The notes under the pieces were generated by a model. The model did not search any database. It was not told the origin of the DNA and was given only the letters and a program-made list of their open reading frames with translations. The position numbers were made by a program, and so were the translations under genes. Below are positions 12,260 through 24,401 of a DNA stretch of 64,000 bases, one piece after another. Each line of letters begins with the position of its first letter. Positions within the stretch are counted from its first letter, which is position 1. This stretch comes from Anaeramoeba flamelloides (Eukaryota > Metamonada > Anaeramoebidae). Where the stretch lies: NCBI GenBank assembly GCA_027625915.1, contig JANTQA010000030.1, forward strand, positions 3,534,001 to 3,598,000, read 5' to 3'.

Positions 12260-15200
12260 TTGAAAAAATGATTTAATTGTGAGAATTTTCCTTACAAAAA
12301 ATCTCCTTACTTTTATCAAGCATTCAACCTTTTCGTACTTCCTGGTACTTGAAGTCAATTTACAAACCTTTCAAACACTTTAGAGTACTTTTAAAGCCGA
12401 AATGTGTTATATAAGTGAGAAGGCTTTGTATAATTCTTCGTTTTTTTTATTGTTTACTTGACAAAAAATGTACATACTTCAAAAAGCATAAAGTTTTTCA
12501 AACCCTTCAAACACATTCAATGTTTAAAAGGGGAAATGTGTTGCAAAGGTGAAATGATCTTTAAAAGTGAGATTTTTATCTTATTTTTATTTATTTGTTT
12601 GGATCGAAAAAACAAAAATATAGCTAACTTTTAAAGCCCAAATTGGGTGAAAATAAATCACAAAAATCTCATCAGTTAGTAAAGAATATTATTTTTACCA
12701 AGCTTTACCACTTTAAAAGTTTGAACAAATTGTAAATGTTTGTAAAATGTTTTCATTTTGAAAGTCAGAAAAGGTTAAAAGCTTGATAAAAGTCAGTGGA
12801 TTTTTTGAGTGATAATTTGCCAAACAACTCAATTTTTAATTTTTTTTTAATCGTCTTGTTGTTGAAATATTTTACAAAGTATCTTTTAAATTTAAATACA
12901 CCTTACTGAAGAAACAAAACAAAATCTATTCTCATTATTTCTGAACGAATTTTAGAAGGTATCTTGGTTGTGAAAAATACTTTTTAAATTTAAATTCCCC
13001 TTTGTCTATTTTAATATCAATCAAGTATGTTCTTACCAAAGATATAAAACGAGTGTACACGACAGAACTCATTTTTTTCAGCTGATTAAGTGTCTTCCAA
13101 TCTTTTATCAGAAATAAAAATAATTTTTTTCAAAAAATGTTGTTTTTTCATTTTTATTTTTTCTAGTAAATACCAACTTCTAATAGGTGGGTGGTATTAA
13201 GAATAATATTGATTTATGAGAAAGTTATTATATTTTACTGAGTTTGTCGTCAGTTTGAACCAATAACTATATTCACAAAAAACTAATTGAATAAATATCT
13301 TCTTAGGTGTATTATGAACAAATTGGTAGGTGAACTTTTAAGGTGAACTGGAAAATTACAACTCGAAAAAGCTTATTTTTTCTGAAAAAAATACTTTTCA
13401 ATTATTTTCCAATTAAAAAAAGTAAATTTTTAGTTCATAAATTCTTCAAAATATAAATTTTAGGTTCGTATTCTAAATTATTTTTCTAGTTTATAAGTTC
13501 AAACAAATCCAAAGATCTTCACAAAACCAACTTCGTTGAGAAATGATATTTTTCAACATTTAGTTCAACTTCCTATGGAACTCTAAAGTAAAATTTTGCT
13601 GTACTAATTTGATTTTAACAGTAATAATTAATATTCATTTTGGAAATTCGAATAAAAATATACATTTATCAATGTAAGATAACAGTAGATATATTCTTTG
13701 ACTTAAAGATCATCAGTACCCATTAGAAAGATAACATGATAGTATTTAAGATATAGGCTCATAATTCATTTAGAATACACCCTGGGGGTGTTAAGAATTC
13801 AAAAAATTTACCTATTTCAATTTTTTTTAAACAATTATATGTGTTGAAATATGACCCTACGACCCAAAAAACACTAAAAATGAAAAACTGATCAAATACT
13901 TTCCATTAATACAATTAAAAAAAAAAAAGATAAAATAAAAATAAATAAAGTTTCAATTTAGCTTTTTCTTGAAAACATTTTTTGCCAAAATCATTGAATT
14001 CAAACTTGAAATTATGTATATTTTTAGACACGATATCTTGTTTTGGTTCATTTACAAAAACAAATTCTAAATTATGGGAATTTTCTTTTCACAAAAGGCA
14101 CTAATTTGGTCCTCAAATGTTTTTTTTAGTTTTAAATGGTAGAATAAAAAAAAAGTTAAACTAAAAGGATAAACTTTCTGGAAAAGCATTCTAATTTAAT
14201 ATATTAACTTATTCTTTGATTTCAAAATTTTCTCAACCCCATTTTTTCAAAAAAAAAATAAAAAAGTGCACACTAATTCCAAAAAATATTTTCGATATTC
14301 AAAAGTTGAGAGTGTTTTTATTCTAAAAAAAATTATCACAGTGTTTAATTGAATTAAGTTATGTTCTTAATTTCGAAAAATATTAATCAGAAAAAAATAG
14401 TGCTTAATTTTATTAAGGACATATTATGATAAATTCTAATCTAAATCTCTAATTTCTTTTATATCTCGTTCAGTACTCTTAACTCAGCATGTAGATCATT
14501 TCAAAAATTCATGGGTTTGGATCCCAGATCGGACTTTTGATAAGGCCAAATTAGAAGAGTCGTTAATGTGTTAATATTCATCTTTTATTTTATACTATTA
14601 AAAGGTCAATGGATAAATTCCATTCATGTGCTTTTAGAAATTTTTATTTTTTTTTATAATCTTCTAATAAAGAAAAAAAAAAAAAAAAAAGATAAGTGAA
14701 GAAAAAAGGATATTTTTTATACAATTGAGTCTTATTTCACCAATTAAAATAATTGCTGGCTAAAAATGAACAATATTAACATTTTTGGTTTTTATTTCAT
14801 GTTCGGCTTTATGATAAATAAATTTGTATGTTGTGAGTGTTTCCTAAGAATTTTTCGGGGAATATCATATACCACCCAAATAGTAATTTTCTTGTTAACA
14901 AAAGATTTAGAAAACCAATGCTTTTATAAAGTTTAAAACTTTGTTCCGTGGTGTAGAAAGGTTAGAGACAGAATTTAAAGCATCTTGTCTTTATTTTTAC
15001 AGGTTTTTGTAAAAAAAGATTATTTTGGAAGAAAATACTTATAACATATTCTATGTGAATTGTGCTGGAAAAATCAATTAAGAGCAGGTATATTGGGTTG
15101 ATCTCATCTGATTTAAATAAAAAATAATTTTTTATATTTAATTTTTCTATATCAACTTTATTATTATTTTTGAAATCTATTCTATAGTCAGACACTGTTA

Positions 15201-18200
15201 TTCTTTAATAAAACCCAGACACAGTCAATATACCCTTTATGAATTGAAGTTTTATATCCTACCTCCGACTGCTGTTAGAATAAGAGTTTCTTCTATAAAT
15301 AAACTTTGTTTCAGTCAAAGTAGCCCTATTTTTTTTTCAAATAACAATTATTTTTAATAATTAACCTTTGAAGAAAAAATAAGGAAAAACTGAATAATAC
15401 AGACCAAAGAATTGTTAACACATGTCTGAAAGAAAACTATTAAATACTACCGATTTTTTTAAAAATAGAAAAACTCAAAATTCTTTGTGACCCATTGAGA
15501 AAAACAAGAATGTTTGTTGTGTTCTTTTACTGGTATTTGAATAATAAATAGTAACCCATTTTCACTTCATTTTTCATGCGTTTTTTACAAATCAAGTCAA
15601 AAAAAGAAGTGTATTTTTGTTTTTGGTATCTATTTAAAAAAGGTTATTGAAATGAAGTTAAAATTTTTCACATTTATTATTCAATTATCAGTATTAAAGA
15701 TCCAAATAAAATTCCAATTTATTTCAATATCATATATCTACAACCATTTTAATTGTTTTTGTAGTAATAAAATAACACCTATTTACCAAGTGGCTATTGG
15801 TCTTGCAATAAAAAAAAAATTGAAAATAAATTAAATATCAAAAAACAAATGGAAAAAAAAAACGAGTAAAAATGTGAAAAAATGATTTCAATTTTCAAAA
15901 TTATAAAAATAATTTTTTTTCTTCTAAAATCCATGAAAACCCTTTAAAAACAAGTATTTCACCTGATAAAATGGGTACCTTTGACTGGAAAATAGCTTAG
16001 ATTCTTTTCAAAAACAACTTTCTAGAAAGAATAATAGTTTTTACACATATGAGTGGATTCTATCTAAATTAATAATAAAAAATGAATAAAATGTTAAATT
16101 AGTTTTTGAAAAATAATTCTTAATTCAAAATTACATTTACTTTGAATTTCAAGAAAAAAAAAACACAATATAAGAAAAAATAGTCAATAAAAAGTGGATA
16201 ATTTATTCCATCGATATTTTATTATATTTATTCTAAAAAATCAATCAAAATATTTTTACTTTTTTCTTTTCAAAAATTGAAAAAAATATTATATCTATTT
16301 CGAAATTATTTTAATAAAATAATTTTAAAATCTTAGTACCAGGATAAAAACAATAACTGACCATTATTTTTTTTTTATTTTATTTTTTTTTTGTTCTTCT
16401 TTTTCAAAAACCTCATTGACAAAAGGTTACTTGAAATGCAAAAATTATTACTATTCATACTATCCAAATACTTGGTTCAAATCTATAACTTGTAGATATT
16501 CCAAAAAAGTTAATTTAAAAAAAGAATTACAAAAAAAAATGGCTATTTTTTGCTTTTATACTGGTTCAAGTGCTGTATGGATATTTAATCAAAAAGTTAT
16601 CTAATTTGTCTTTTAAATATTGAATAAACGATTATAGAACTATTTGGTAGCAAGATAAAAAAAAACAGTTTTTTTCAAAAGTATTATAACTAAAATTTAT
16701 GAGTAATATCTTAATTATTTACATTTAAAATACAAATTTTTTATTAAATTTCCAATTTTTAACTCGAAAAAGAAATTATCATGAAAATCTTGTTCTTTAT
16801 ATTGAATATTAATTAAATTGAAGCTGCTGTTAATAATAAAATAAAAAAATCAAATTTTATAGAAAATGATTTAATGATCAAAAAAAAACTCGATCTGTTT
16901 AATTTTTGATCTGGTTCAAAAAGACAATGGGGTTAATTTTGGTTTCTTTTTTTGGTTTAAAAAAATAATAATTTTCCAATGAAGTAACTTTTATGTTCTA
17001 AAAATTTTATTTGGAAAATTTTAAGAAAATAAATAAATAAAAATATTAAAAAAAATGAAATTAAAAATTAAAAACTATCTAAAATGTGTGTATGGTTCAA
17101 ATTTTTGAAGGCCGTTATTTGAGTTTGCTTGTTATTTCAGGTTGAATACAGCTTTCTTTCAACTTTGATCATTTATCATTTATGTTTTATTTTTCAAAAC
17201 TTGTGGTTTGTGGATATTTGTTTTTAAGAATATAATTTATGTTTCTTTATGAAGGGTTGAATATGTTTATTTTTGACTTTTTATTCTTTTTCTTAATATT
17301 TTAAACTTTTTAAAACTGGTGAATCACTTAAATTTGTATATATCACTATAATCTTTTTAACTTCTTCGTGGGTTTACAAAATAGATCCTTGAAATGGGTT
17401 GTATTTTCGTTTCTTTTTTCAGCGGATTGTGTTTTTATTTTTTTATATGTTGATACCCAGCTTTTAATTCTTCTTTTTTGGTCACATTTATCAATTGATT
17501 TAATAGTGGGTATATTTTACATTTATATTTTGGTTTGAATTGTATTCAGTTTAAATTGAAAAAAAAAAAATTATTTTTTAAATATAGAAAGTTGATTAAA
17601 TCAAGTGTGTATGTTTTTTAATCTAGTTACAATTGTTATAAATCCAAAAATAAAACAAGTTATTAGTTTGGGAGGAAAGAATTATTTTTTCAAAAATTTT
17701 GAACCAAGGATAAAAGTTATTGTCAAAAAAAGAATTACAGTTTTAATTTTTTAGGTTTTAACCAGTATACTATTGTTTCCCAAATCACCAACTTGAAAAC
17801 AGAAAATCCATACACCTATTTTCAGAGTTACTCAATTCCCAAAACAAATAACTGGGAAATTATTATAAAAAAAATAATAAAAAGAAAATACATATGTATT
17901 AATTCCTTATTTGTTATTAAATATATCATAACTCGTAAGTATTTTTTTGGAAAAAACAAAATCATTTTTTTTTAACAAGAATTAAAAATAATAAAACTGA
18001 ATTAGATATCAATTAAAACCGTTCCAAGTCTACCATAAAATTTTAAATAAAACACAAATGATTTTTCTATTCTTATTTTCTATTTTCAAACTGTTCAATA
18101 TTTATAAATAAAAAAAAACAAAAAATAATAAAATGAATAACTAAAATGAAAATCATCAATAAGTAATTATCTTATTAACAATCAAATTAAATAGTATTGA

Positions 18201-19123
18201 TGATTTGAGGTGTTGCCCTTTTGTTTGAAAGGGGGTTTATATCACCAAATATGGGTGTGGTTTTAAATTTTAAAAACCCCAAGTTTTATTATTTTCAATT
18301 GTTGTTTAAAAATTTATTTTGTTCTTTAAAAAAAAAAAAAAAACATTAACAATTAAATGAATTCGTTTAACAATGCTCTTTCGGATACTTTTGAAAACTA
18401 TTTTTTTTTTTTTATTTGCTTTTTCACTATTCTTATGATCAGACAAATAAAGAATAACCTTTCAAAAATAATTGTTTAATGTTATTAAAATAAACTATTC
18501 AAACATATTTAAAGAAATTTTTAAATATAGCAAAATTTCTTTTTTCTATCAAGTCTTCATTACAAGATCAAACTAATAATAATAAATAAAATGTAAACTT
18601 GATATTAGTTTCATATTTTTCTATCATTTAAAAAAGAAATTCTAAAAATAAACGATCATTAGGAAAATTTTCTCTCAAAAAAATAGTGTAATTGTTATTA
18701 TGAATTTTTATCACCAAAAAAACAAAAAATTTCAAAAAAATTGTTCAAAATACCAAATATTTACAAACACTATTTGAAAAAATATCCTTGTTTCCAAAAC
18801 AATAATTATTCTAACTGGACCTTATTTAAAATCTGAAAACCACAGTTATTTTTCAAAATTTGGAAAAACAACATTTATTTTTTTCAAAAACAAAAACAGC
18901 TCTCAAAACACCTGTTATTGGGATGGCACTGTACCATAATACTTCAATACCAGGTACCTTTCAAAATCAAATAAAATAAAGAAGAAAAATATAGTACTTC
19001 TAAAATTAAAAATGAATGAGATCTTTTATTTTAAAAAAATTAAAAGTTAACCAAATTTAAAACTAAATTTGAATGCAATTGCAACATTAAAAAAAAATTA
19101 TTTTTAAAGCTATCCAAAATTGA
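12260..19123. other. Gene-poor region, including the upstream flank of the GPR107/108-like gene
   Basis: Apart from a duplicated segment at 12363-12562, I see A/T-rich sequence and short spurious frames. A 77-codon minus frame at 14962-15195 has moderately mixed composition, but I saw no ATG start or supporting splice sites. Small + frames at 15652, 16416 and 17793 are K/I/F/N-rich and not recognisable. No RNA gene could be folded convincingly. Confidence 0.55.
12363..12562. repeat. Tandem-duplicated ~65 bp segment upstream of the GPR107/108-like gene
   Basis: Two diverged units begin at 12363 and 12499. Each has CAAAC(C)CTTCAAACAC, then AAATGTGTT, then a purine-rich GTGA(G/A) end. They lie 100-300 bp upstream of the ATG. 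Placement suggests promoter elements, but a weaker related copy at 39352-39417, far from any start codon, argues for a dispersed repeat. Confidence 0.45.
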
Positions 19124-20468
19124 TTACATTTTTCCAGGCGATGCTTTCTTTCTCCTGTTTCTTCTACTTTTTCTTCTTTTTTTCTTTTTTTTTGATTTTT
19201 GTAAACTTTTATTTTGAGGGAGTTTTGATTCTAATAAACCAAAGTCAATTTCTCGTGTATTTTTTTCCTTTTCTTTTGTTGCTGTATTATTTTGTTCTTT
19301 TTCTTTGACTTTTTTTTCCTCTTCCACTTGTTCTTCTTCTTCTTCTAGTTCTTTTTTTTTTTCACGTTCATTATTTTTTGACATATTTAGAAGCTGCTGT
19401 ACTTGTTCTATTTGTTCTTGTTCATTTTCTTTTTCTTTTTCAATTTGAAATGTTCGTTTTTTTTTCTTTTCTTGTTCCTCGATCAGTTCGTCACTTTCCT
19501 CTGTCTCGTCACTGTTTTGTTCTGTATTGACAATGTCAATAAGAAATTTTTCAGATTCTGTTCCAGATTCATTTTCACTAGATTCAAGACTTTCGCTTTC
19601 GTTTTTGTTTTCGTTTTCTTTTTCTTGTTCATTTTCTTTTTCATCCAATTTCCTTTTTCTTCTGCCATCAAACAAACCTTTCACTAAATGATATCCTTTT
19701 TCAAACATCTTTTGAATTTCCGATGGTTTTGCCAATTCGTCGTATGGATTAAGAGTATTAAATAAAAGTTTATGGTTTAGGGGATCAATAAGATAACGGT
19801 AGTTACTAAGATCCAATGTTAAGCCTTTTAAATTCTTTGTGTTCCCAATGTTAAATTTATAATACGTCCTATGTGCCCGAAGTTCTTGTCCATTTTTTAT
19901 AAAGCTGTTTTTTTCATTAAGGATGGATGGGTGAGATTCTTTTTAAAATTGTGTGTCAAAGAGATATTGTGAAATTAAAAAAAGAAACGATCAAGAAGAA
20001 AAAAAGAGTTTTTTTTTGTTTTTACGATCTTTACAAAGTTTTTTTTTTTTTTTTTTTTTTTTTTTTATTAAAGGACTCACCAACAAAAATATAAATTTCT
20101 GGTGTCACAATTGAAATTGTTGCTAAGGAATAAAAATTAATAAGTGTATGAATTGTGATATTTTTAAGATCTCTTTGAACGTTCACGTCTTGGAGTATTT
20201 CTTGAAGTTCTTCTGTTTCTTGTCTATTTAGAAATGGTAAGATTTTTGAAAAAAAAAAAAGAAAATCACAAAAGAAACGTTAATTTTGACAAACAAAAAG
20301 AAAAAATTTTAAGAAAAAAAAAACGTTAATTTGGGTCAAAAGGAATTAAAAAAACAATTTGAATAAAGAAACAAACCTAAAGATTGGTTCATAACAAACA
20401 TGAAAAACCTCTTTTGTGTTTTCAATTAATTGTTTTGATGGTACTGTAATATCAATTATTTGCGACAT
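19124..20468 (-). CDS. Unrecognised charged, probably nuclear protein, three exons
   Basis: Exons 20468-20377, 20223-20081 and 19938-19124 join in phase to 349 residues; junctions are AG|GTTTGT...TAG|A and G|GTGAGT...AG|AA. The start is MSQIIDITVPSKQLIEN. Residues 1-165 have balanced globular composition (THTLINFYSLATISIV-like core, HRTYYKFNIG, NPYDELAKPSEIQK), which suggests a folded domain. From GRRKRK (about residue 170) on, the chain is an E/K/N/Q-rich coiled or disordered segment. It ends in a strongly basic stretch (KKKKKKRRKSRRNRRKK), a likely nuclear or nucleolar localisation signal. I cannot assign the N-terminal domain to a family. A 26-base T tract sits in intron 2 near the acceptor side of exon 3. 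Splicing in phase with mixed composition makes the gene model credible. Confidence 0.7.
20041..20066. repeat. Poly(T) tract, 26 bases
   Basis: An uninterrupted run of about 26 T on the + strand (A on the coding strand), inside intron 2 of the charged-protein gene, close to the exon 2 donor. Confidence 0.95.
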
Positions 20469-20608
20469 AAAAAGAAAAAATGATCTTGGAAATTGAATTG
20501 TTTTAAGATTTCAAGTTTTTCACTTTGGTAGATTCTATCAGTGAATTTTTACAATTGGTAGATATCTTATTAAACAAAAATGGGTAAAAACACCTTGAAA
20601 ATAATTAC

Positions 20609-20881
20609 TTATCTTTTAACACAAAGTTTTTGATGAAAAGATGACAGATTTAAAGATCTCCACCTTACACCACGAAAAATGTTTTTTATTGAGTTGTGTA
20701 ATATTCCTGAGTTTTGAGGAAAAGTAATTCTGAATGGATTATTTAAATTAAAATCAGAAAAATAATTCTTGATAAATAGGAAAAACAAATTGTTAGTACC
20801 CTTTCTATTTGGTTTATCCAATGGGAGAGTAATTACTAACTTTAAAAGATTTGTTGAATAGAATGAGTACTTTTTTATCAT
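20609..20881 (-). CDS. Possible small ORF, 90 codons, unknown
   Basis: An ATG-initiated frame just upstream of the charged-protein gene, on the same strand. Composition is mixed (LPLDKPNRKGTNN, FRITFPQNSGIL, GVRWRSLNLSS) with P, G, R and W residues, which is unusual for chance frames here. No domain, signal peptide or partner exon was recognised. It may be a decayed exon. Confidence 0.25.
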   Translation of the reverse strand: MIKKYSFYSTNLLKLVITLPLDKPNRKGTNNLFFLFIKNYFSDFNLNNPFRITFPQNSGILHNSIKNIFRGVRWRSLNLSSFHQKLCVKR

Positions 20882-21130
20882 AATCAGGATTTAAGGAGAG
20901 AATATTTTTAATTATTCAAGTAACCGAGAAGAATTATTTTATAAAGTTTTAAAAGATTATGTAGAAGAGGTGTAAGCCTATATATCCAAATTAAATAGGT
21001 ACTTTTTTTTTTATTCAGTTTCAATACTACTGTTCCCAAAATCTAGCCTGTAAAAAAATTTAGTCCTTGTTTCAAAATAAAAATGGTGTTTTTTTATTAT
21101 AGGAGACCTACACATCAATCGATCGAAGAA

Positions 21131-21560
21131 AGGAACCATAAACCCAAATTAAATTTGGAATTGGTTTCTTAAAGTTCTATTATTTGTAAAAATATTCTAA
21201 AAATAAAGGATCAAATTGGAAAATATTTTTCAAAAAATAGAGTTAATTTTTCAATATTTTTCATAGCAAAAAAACAAAAAATTGATATAAAAATTTGAGA
21301 ATATTATGGAAAATTTTCAACAAATTTCATTCCTAATTTAAATTTTACTGAAAATAACCAAATTTTGACTTTCAAAAGCGATTTGAAGTTAGGTATACTA
21401 TTTGGCAGTGGATTAGATGTTGCATTGAAACAAGAAGAAAAAAAGCACTGATAATATTTTGAAAGACCGATTATAGTTGTTGTACTGGCATTATTTTGAT
21501 CACTGTACACATTAATTTTGTGATCAATGATATACCCAAACAAATTATTTTAAAGGTTAA
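21131..21560 (+). repeat. Dispersed repeat, copy 1 (relative at 30464-30880)
   Basis: Shares the order TTGGTTTCTT..., TCTAAAAATA..., AAATTGGAAAAT, then a distal block with TTGATCACTGTA, with 30464-30880. The copies are clearly diverged. The opening segment also resembles 1886-1990. No terminal repeats were found. Confidence 0.5.
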
Positions 21561-22404
21561 TTCATGGATACTTATATAAAAATATTACCCTGTAAAAAAG
21601 TATTTTATTTAAATATTTAAACATTTTTTATATATTTTGAAAATTTTGATATTTTTGGTTGAAAATTTTCTCAAAAATTAACCTTTTAGTTGTCAAAAAA
21701 ACTGAACCCTGGGCCAATATCTCCACCATTTTTTAAAAAACGTGTGAATTTTCTTCATATTACACGGTAACATCCACTTCACCACCCAATAGTATATCGA
21801 AGTTTAAATCTATTTTGAAGTTTAATTAATTTGATCTTTCAAATATATTGTAATTTATGATTGGGAACTGTCAAAATATTTTCGGTTATTATTTTTGAAA
21901 AATTTTACTGAAATTACAAGTTTTTTTTTGGTAAAAAAATAATTCCTAAAAATGATTAAATTTTTGATAATTTTTTATTCGTAAAGTTTAGGAAAAATAA
22001 TTTGAAAATTATTATAAAGGTTTCGTGGATGTGTAAAAAGCGTTTTAAACAGTTTTAAAGTTTTTTATTGGATTTTCAATACATTTTAAAGTAATATTCA
22101 ACTTTATTTTGAGTTTTGAAATTTAACCTGAGATATTTTTTTATAAACAAACAAATCAACTGAATACATCTCTTTTTCTGAAGTAGTATTCAAAAAATAT
22201 CTTATTTTCTTTAACCAAAGTCGGCAAAGTTGAATAAAACCAAAATTGTAATTAAAATAAAAATTGGAAAATTCTTTAGAAATAATAAGTATTGTTTCTT
22301 ATTAACTTTTCAAAAAAGATATTTCCTTCATGAAGTAAAAATATAAAATTAAGTAAAGAAGAAATAATTGTTCTCAAAGATTAAAGGCATAATATAAGTA
22401 TTTT

Positions 22405-22990
22405 TTATTTATTTTTTTCCATTTTTCCACTGGCTGAATCTTCTTTAGATTAGGAATAAGAGTTACAAAATAAAATGATCAAGAGGTTACCTGTTAATAC
22501 TTAAGCCATTGAAACACGAAAGTAGGAACAACTTGAAAATAAAAACTAAAAATCAAATGTGAAAAGTGACCCGAGTTTAAAGTAAATAAGATCAAAAAAA
22601 AAAAATTGAAATTACAACACTTAAATAATGTATTCCAAATGAACATTCATGATCAATTACCAAATTATTAAATCAACCAAAGGTAGCATGGTTTTTGATT
22701 TTGGGAGTACTTAATTAAAGATGATATTGTTTTTTTTTTCTTCTTTGGTTTTTTACCAATTGATATTATAAACTCTTTTTAAATTTCAATTCAAATTTCT
22801 TTTTTCCTTTTTTCTATTTGCCTTTTTTTGCTTTTACTTCTTAAAGATAAAAAAAAATTGGCATGTCTTTCCAATGAACAGCCATGAAAGCTATGATTTC
22901 ATACGATTAAATTGCCTTTTGAGGAAATTCAAGTAAAAGTACATTTAAAGTGTAATTTACACTTCTTCCATCCATAAAAACTAACTGTTT
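22405..22990 (+). repeat. Dispersed ~580 bp repeat, + orientation copy
   Basis: Begins near CCACTGGCTGAATCTTCTTT and ends near AAAGTACATTTAAAGTGTAA. The same sequence appears in opposite orientation at 46565-47140 in a Rab intron. Blocks such as ATTCCAAATGAACATTCATG match their inverse closely; other parts are diverged. No ORF is conserved. Confidence 0.7.
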
Positions 22991-23633
22991 TTTATTTATT
23001 ATTTCTATATAATTTTCTTCATTATTTTTTTTTCCATTTTTTAATTGGTTTGTAAAGTTATAATATTAAGACACATACCATCACCCATTTTATTTAAACA
23101 ATAAAGAATTTAGTTAAAGAAATGTTTCTAATTATTCAATTTAAAATAAACTAAGGAACCCAAAATTGGTAAAATGTAAGTTCTCCCTTAAAATATTAAT
23201 TATAATGATGACTTTTTTTCCATTTCAAATTAAAAACCCAAAAACACAACTAAGATCTTCAAAATACATTAAAAAATTAAGTGTTGTTGTTTAAATAATG
23301 ATAATAATTCCAAAATTTTTCTTACGATTGAAAATAAAAAATAATACAAACTTTTCAAAAAGTGAGAGAAAAAGAAAAACAAAACGAAAACTAAAACTAA
23401 AAATATTTGAGAAAATTTCAGACTTGTTGAATTTTCTTGGAATTTTAACAAAACAACGTCTTAAATTGTAAAGAGTTATCTTATAAATTGAATCAAGGGA
23501 TTAATAATATTTGATAAAAAATAGAGAAAAAATGAATAAAAAAAAAGGAAACTCGAAACAAGAAAAATACAACAAGTAAAGAAAAGTGAAGCTTGTTGGA
23601 AAAAAACCAAACAAATCATAAAGTAAGCTAATA

Positions 23634-24401
23634 TTAATTTCCAAGTGGCTTATATAAAACGATTGTATAATACTTTTTCTTGTATCTGTTGGTACAGGAA
23701 TAGATCGCAACATCATCACGTGTGATTGTATACAAGTGGCTCAATACGACATGAGAAGGGACTGCAAGAAGACTTGAATCTAAAGAGGACTCTAATGCCT
23801 TGGGTGGGTGTCTGAGTTGAGGAGGGATTTTTGGTGGCTTTTTGGAATAGCTTAAATATGTAGGAAACTTTTGGGAGTATCCCTCTTCCTCGTCCTCGTC
23901 CTCGTTTATTTGACTTTTGGATTCTTTTTTTTTTGTTTCTTCGCTGGACATTTCGTTTGGGGAGAGCACACTTCCCAAGTCGGAGCTGCTTAACAGCATA
24001 CTTTCGGGCTCCTTCACGTTAAGCACTTGGTAAAGTTGATCGTTCTTTTGGATGACATCTTGATTTGGATCGATCACGGTTTTGTCGTCTTTTGTCACAA
24101 ATTGAAACTCATGCTCTCCCTGTGGCAAATTCATTATCAAACTAAAGTCTTCTTCAGATCTGCTCATTTTCAAGGGTTTCCAGTCACTGAAAGATCCCTT
24201 AATAAATATTTCTTCATTTTCATTTGTCTGGTTTTTATTTGGATATCGAAATACAGCAGGGTAAAGTAATTGTGGTGTATCTTTAACTTTTTTCTTTTTT
24301 GATTGAATTTTTTTTTTTGTTTTTTCAGATTGTTTTGTTTGACTTGTTTGACTTTTTACAGTTTTTTCTGTTTGTTTGATTTTTGTTTCCGATTGACCCA
24401 T
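23634..24401 (-). CDS. AMP-activated/Snf1 protein kinase, beta subunit
   Basis: A complete intronless 255-residue protein, close to the usual ~270. The N-terminus MGQSET fits N-myristoylation (Gly2, Thr6). A lysine-rich linker is followed by a CBM48/glycogen-binding domain at about 47-129 (FIKGSFSDWKPLKMSRSEEDF, LPQGEHEFQFVT). An acidic spacer and the C-terminal beta domain follow at about 188-252 (PPQLRHPPKALES, VPSHVVLSHLYTI, NRYKKKYYTIVLYKP). This C-terminal domain scaffolds the alpha and gamma subunits. Trp74 and Ser82 (the equivalent of the human beta1 drug-site phosphoserine in LTRSQNNF) are present. The second carbohydrate-binding tryptophan (GQWTHDP in human beta1) is replaced (DKTVIDP), so glycogen binding may be weak. 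The call is firm; the binding prediction is inference. Confidence 0.95.
   Translation of the reverse strand: MGQSETKIKQTEKTVKSQTSQTKQSEKTKKKIQSKKKKVKDTPQLLYPAVFRYPNKNQTNENEEIFIKGSFSDWKPLKMSRSEEDFSLIMNLPQGEHEFQFVTKDDKTVIDPNQDVIQKNDQLYQVLNVKEPESMLLSSSDLGSVLSPNEMSSEETKKKESKSQINEDEDEEEGYSQKFPTYLSYSKKPPKIPPQLRHPPKALESSLDSSLLAVPSHVVLSHLYTITRDDVAIYSCTNRYKKKYYTIVLYKPLGN

Larger units (their letters stand above)
20882..23633. other. Intergenic region with two dispersed repeats
   Basis: Contains the repeats at 21131-21560 and 22405-22990. A 79-codon minus frame at 21304-21543 lies within the first repeat and is not conserved in its relative at 30464, so it is not called a gene. Nothing else is recognised. 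Confidence 0.55.

Noticed and set aside
14461-14550. tRNA-like 3' half (GGGTTTGGATCCCAGA resembles a T arm)
   Set aside because: No matching 5' acceptor strand or D arm at the right distance; at best a decayed tRNA fragment.
14944-14975. tRNA 5'-like stretch (TTCCGTGGTGTAGAAAGGTTAG)
   Set aside because: No T arm and no complementary CACGGAA downstream.
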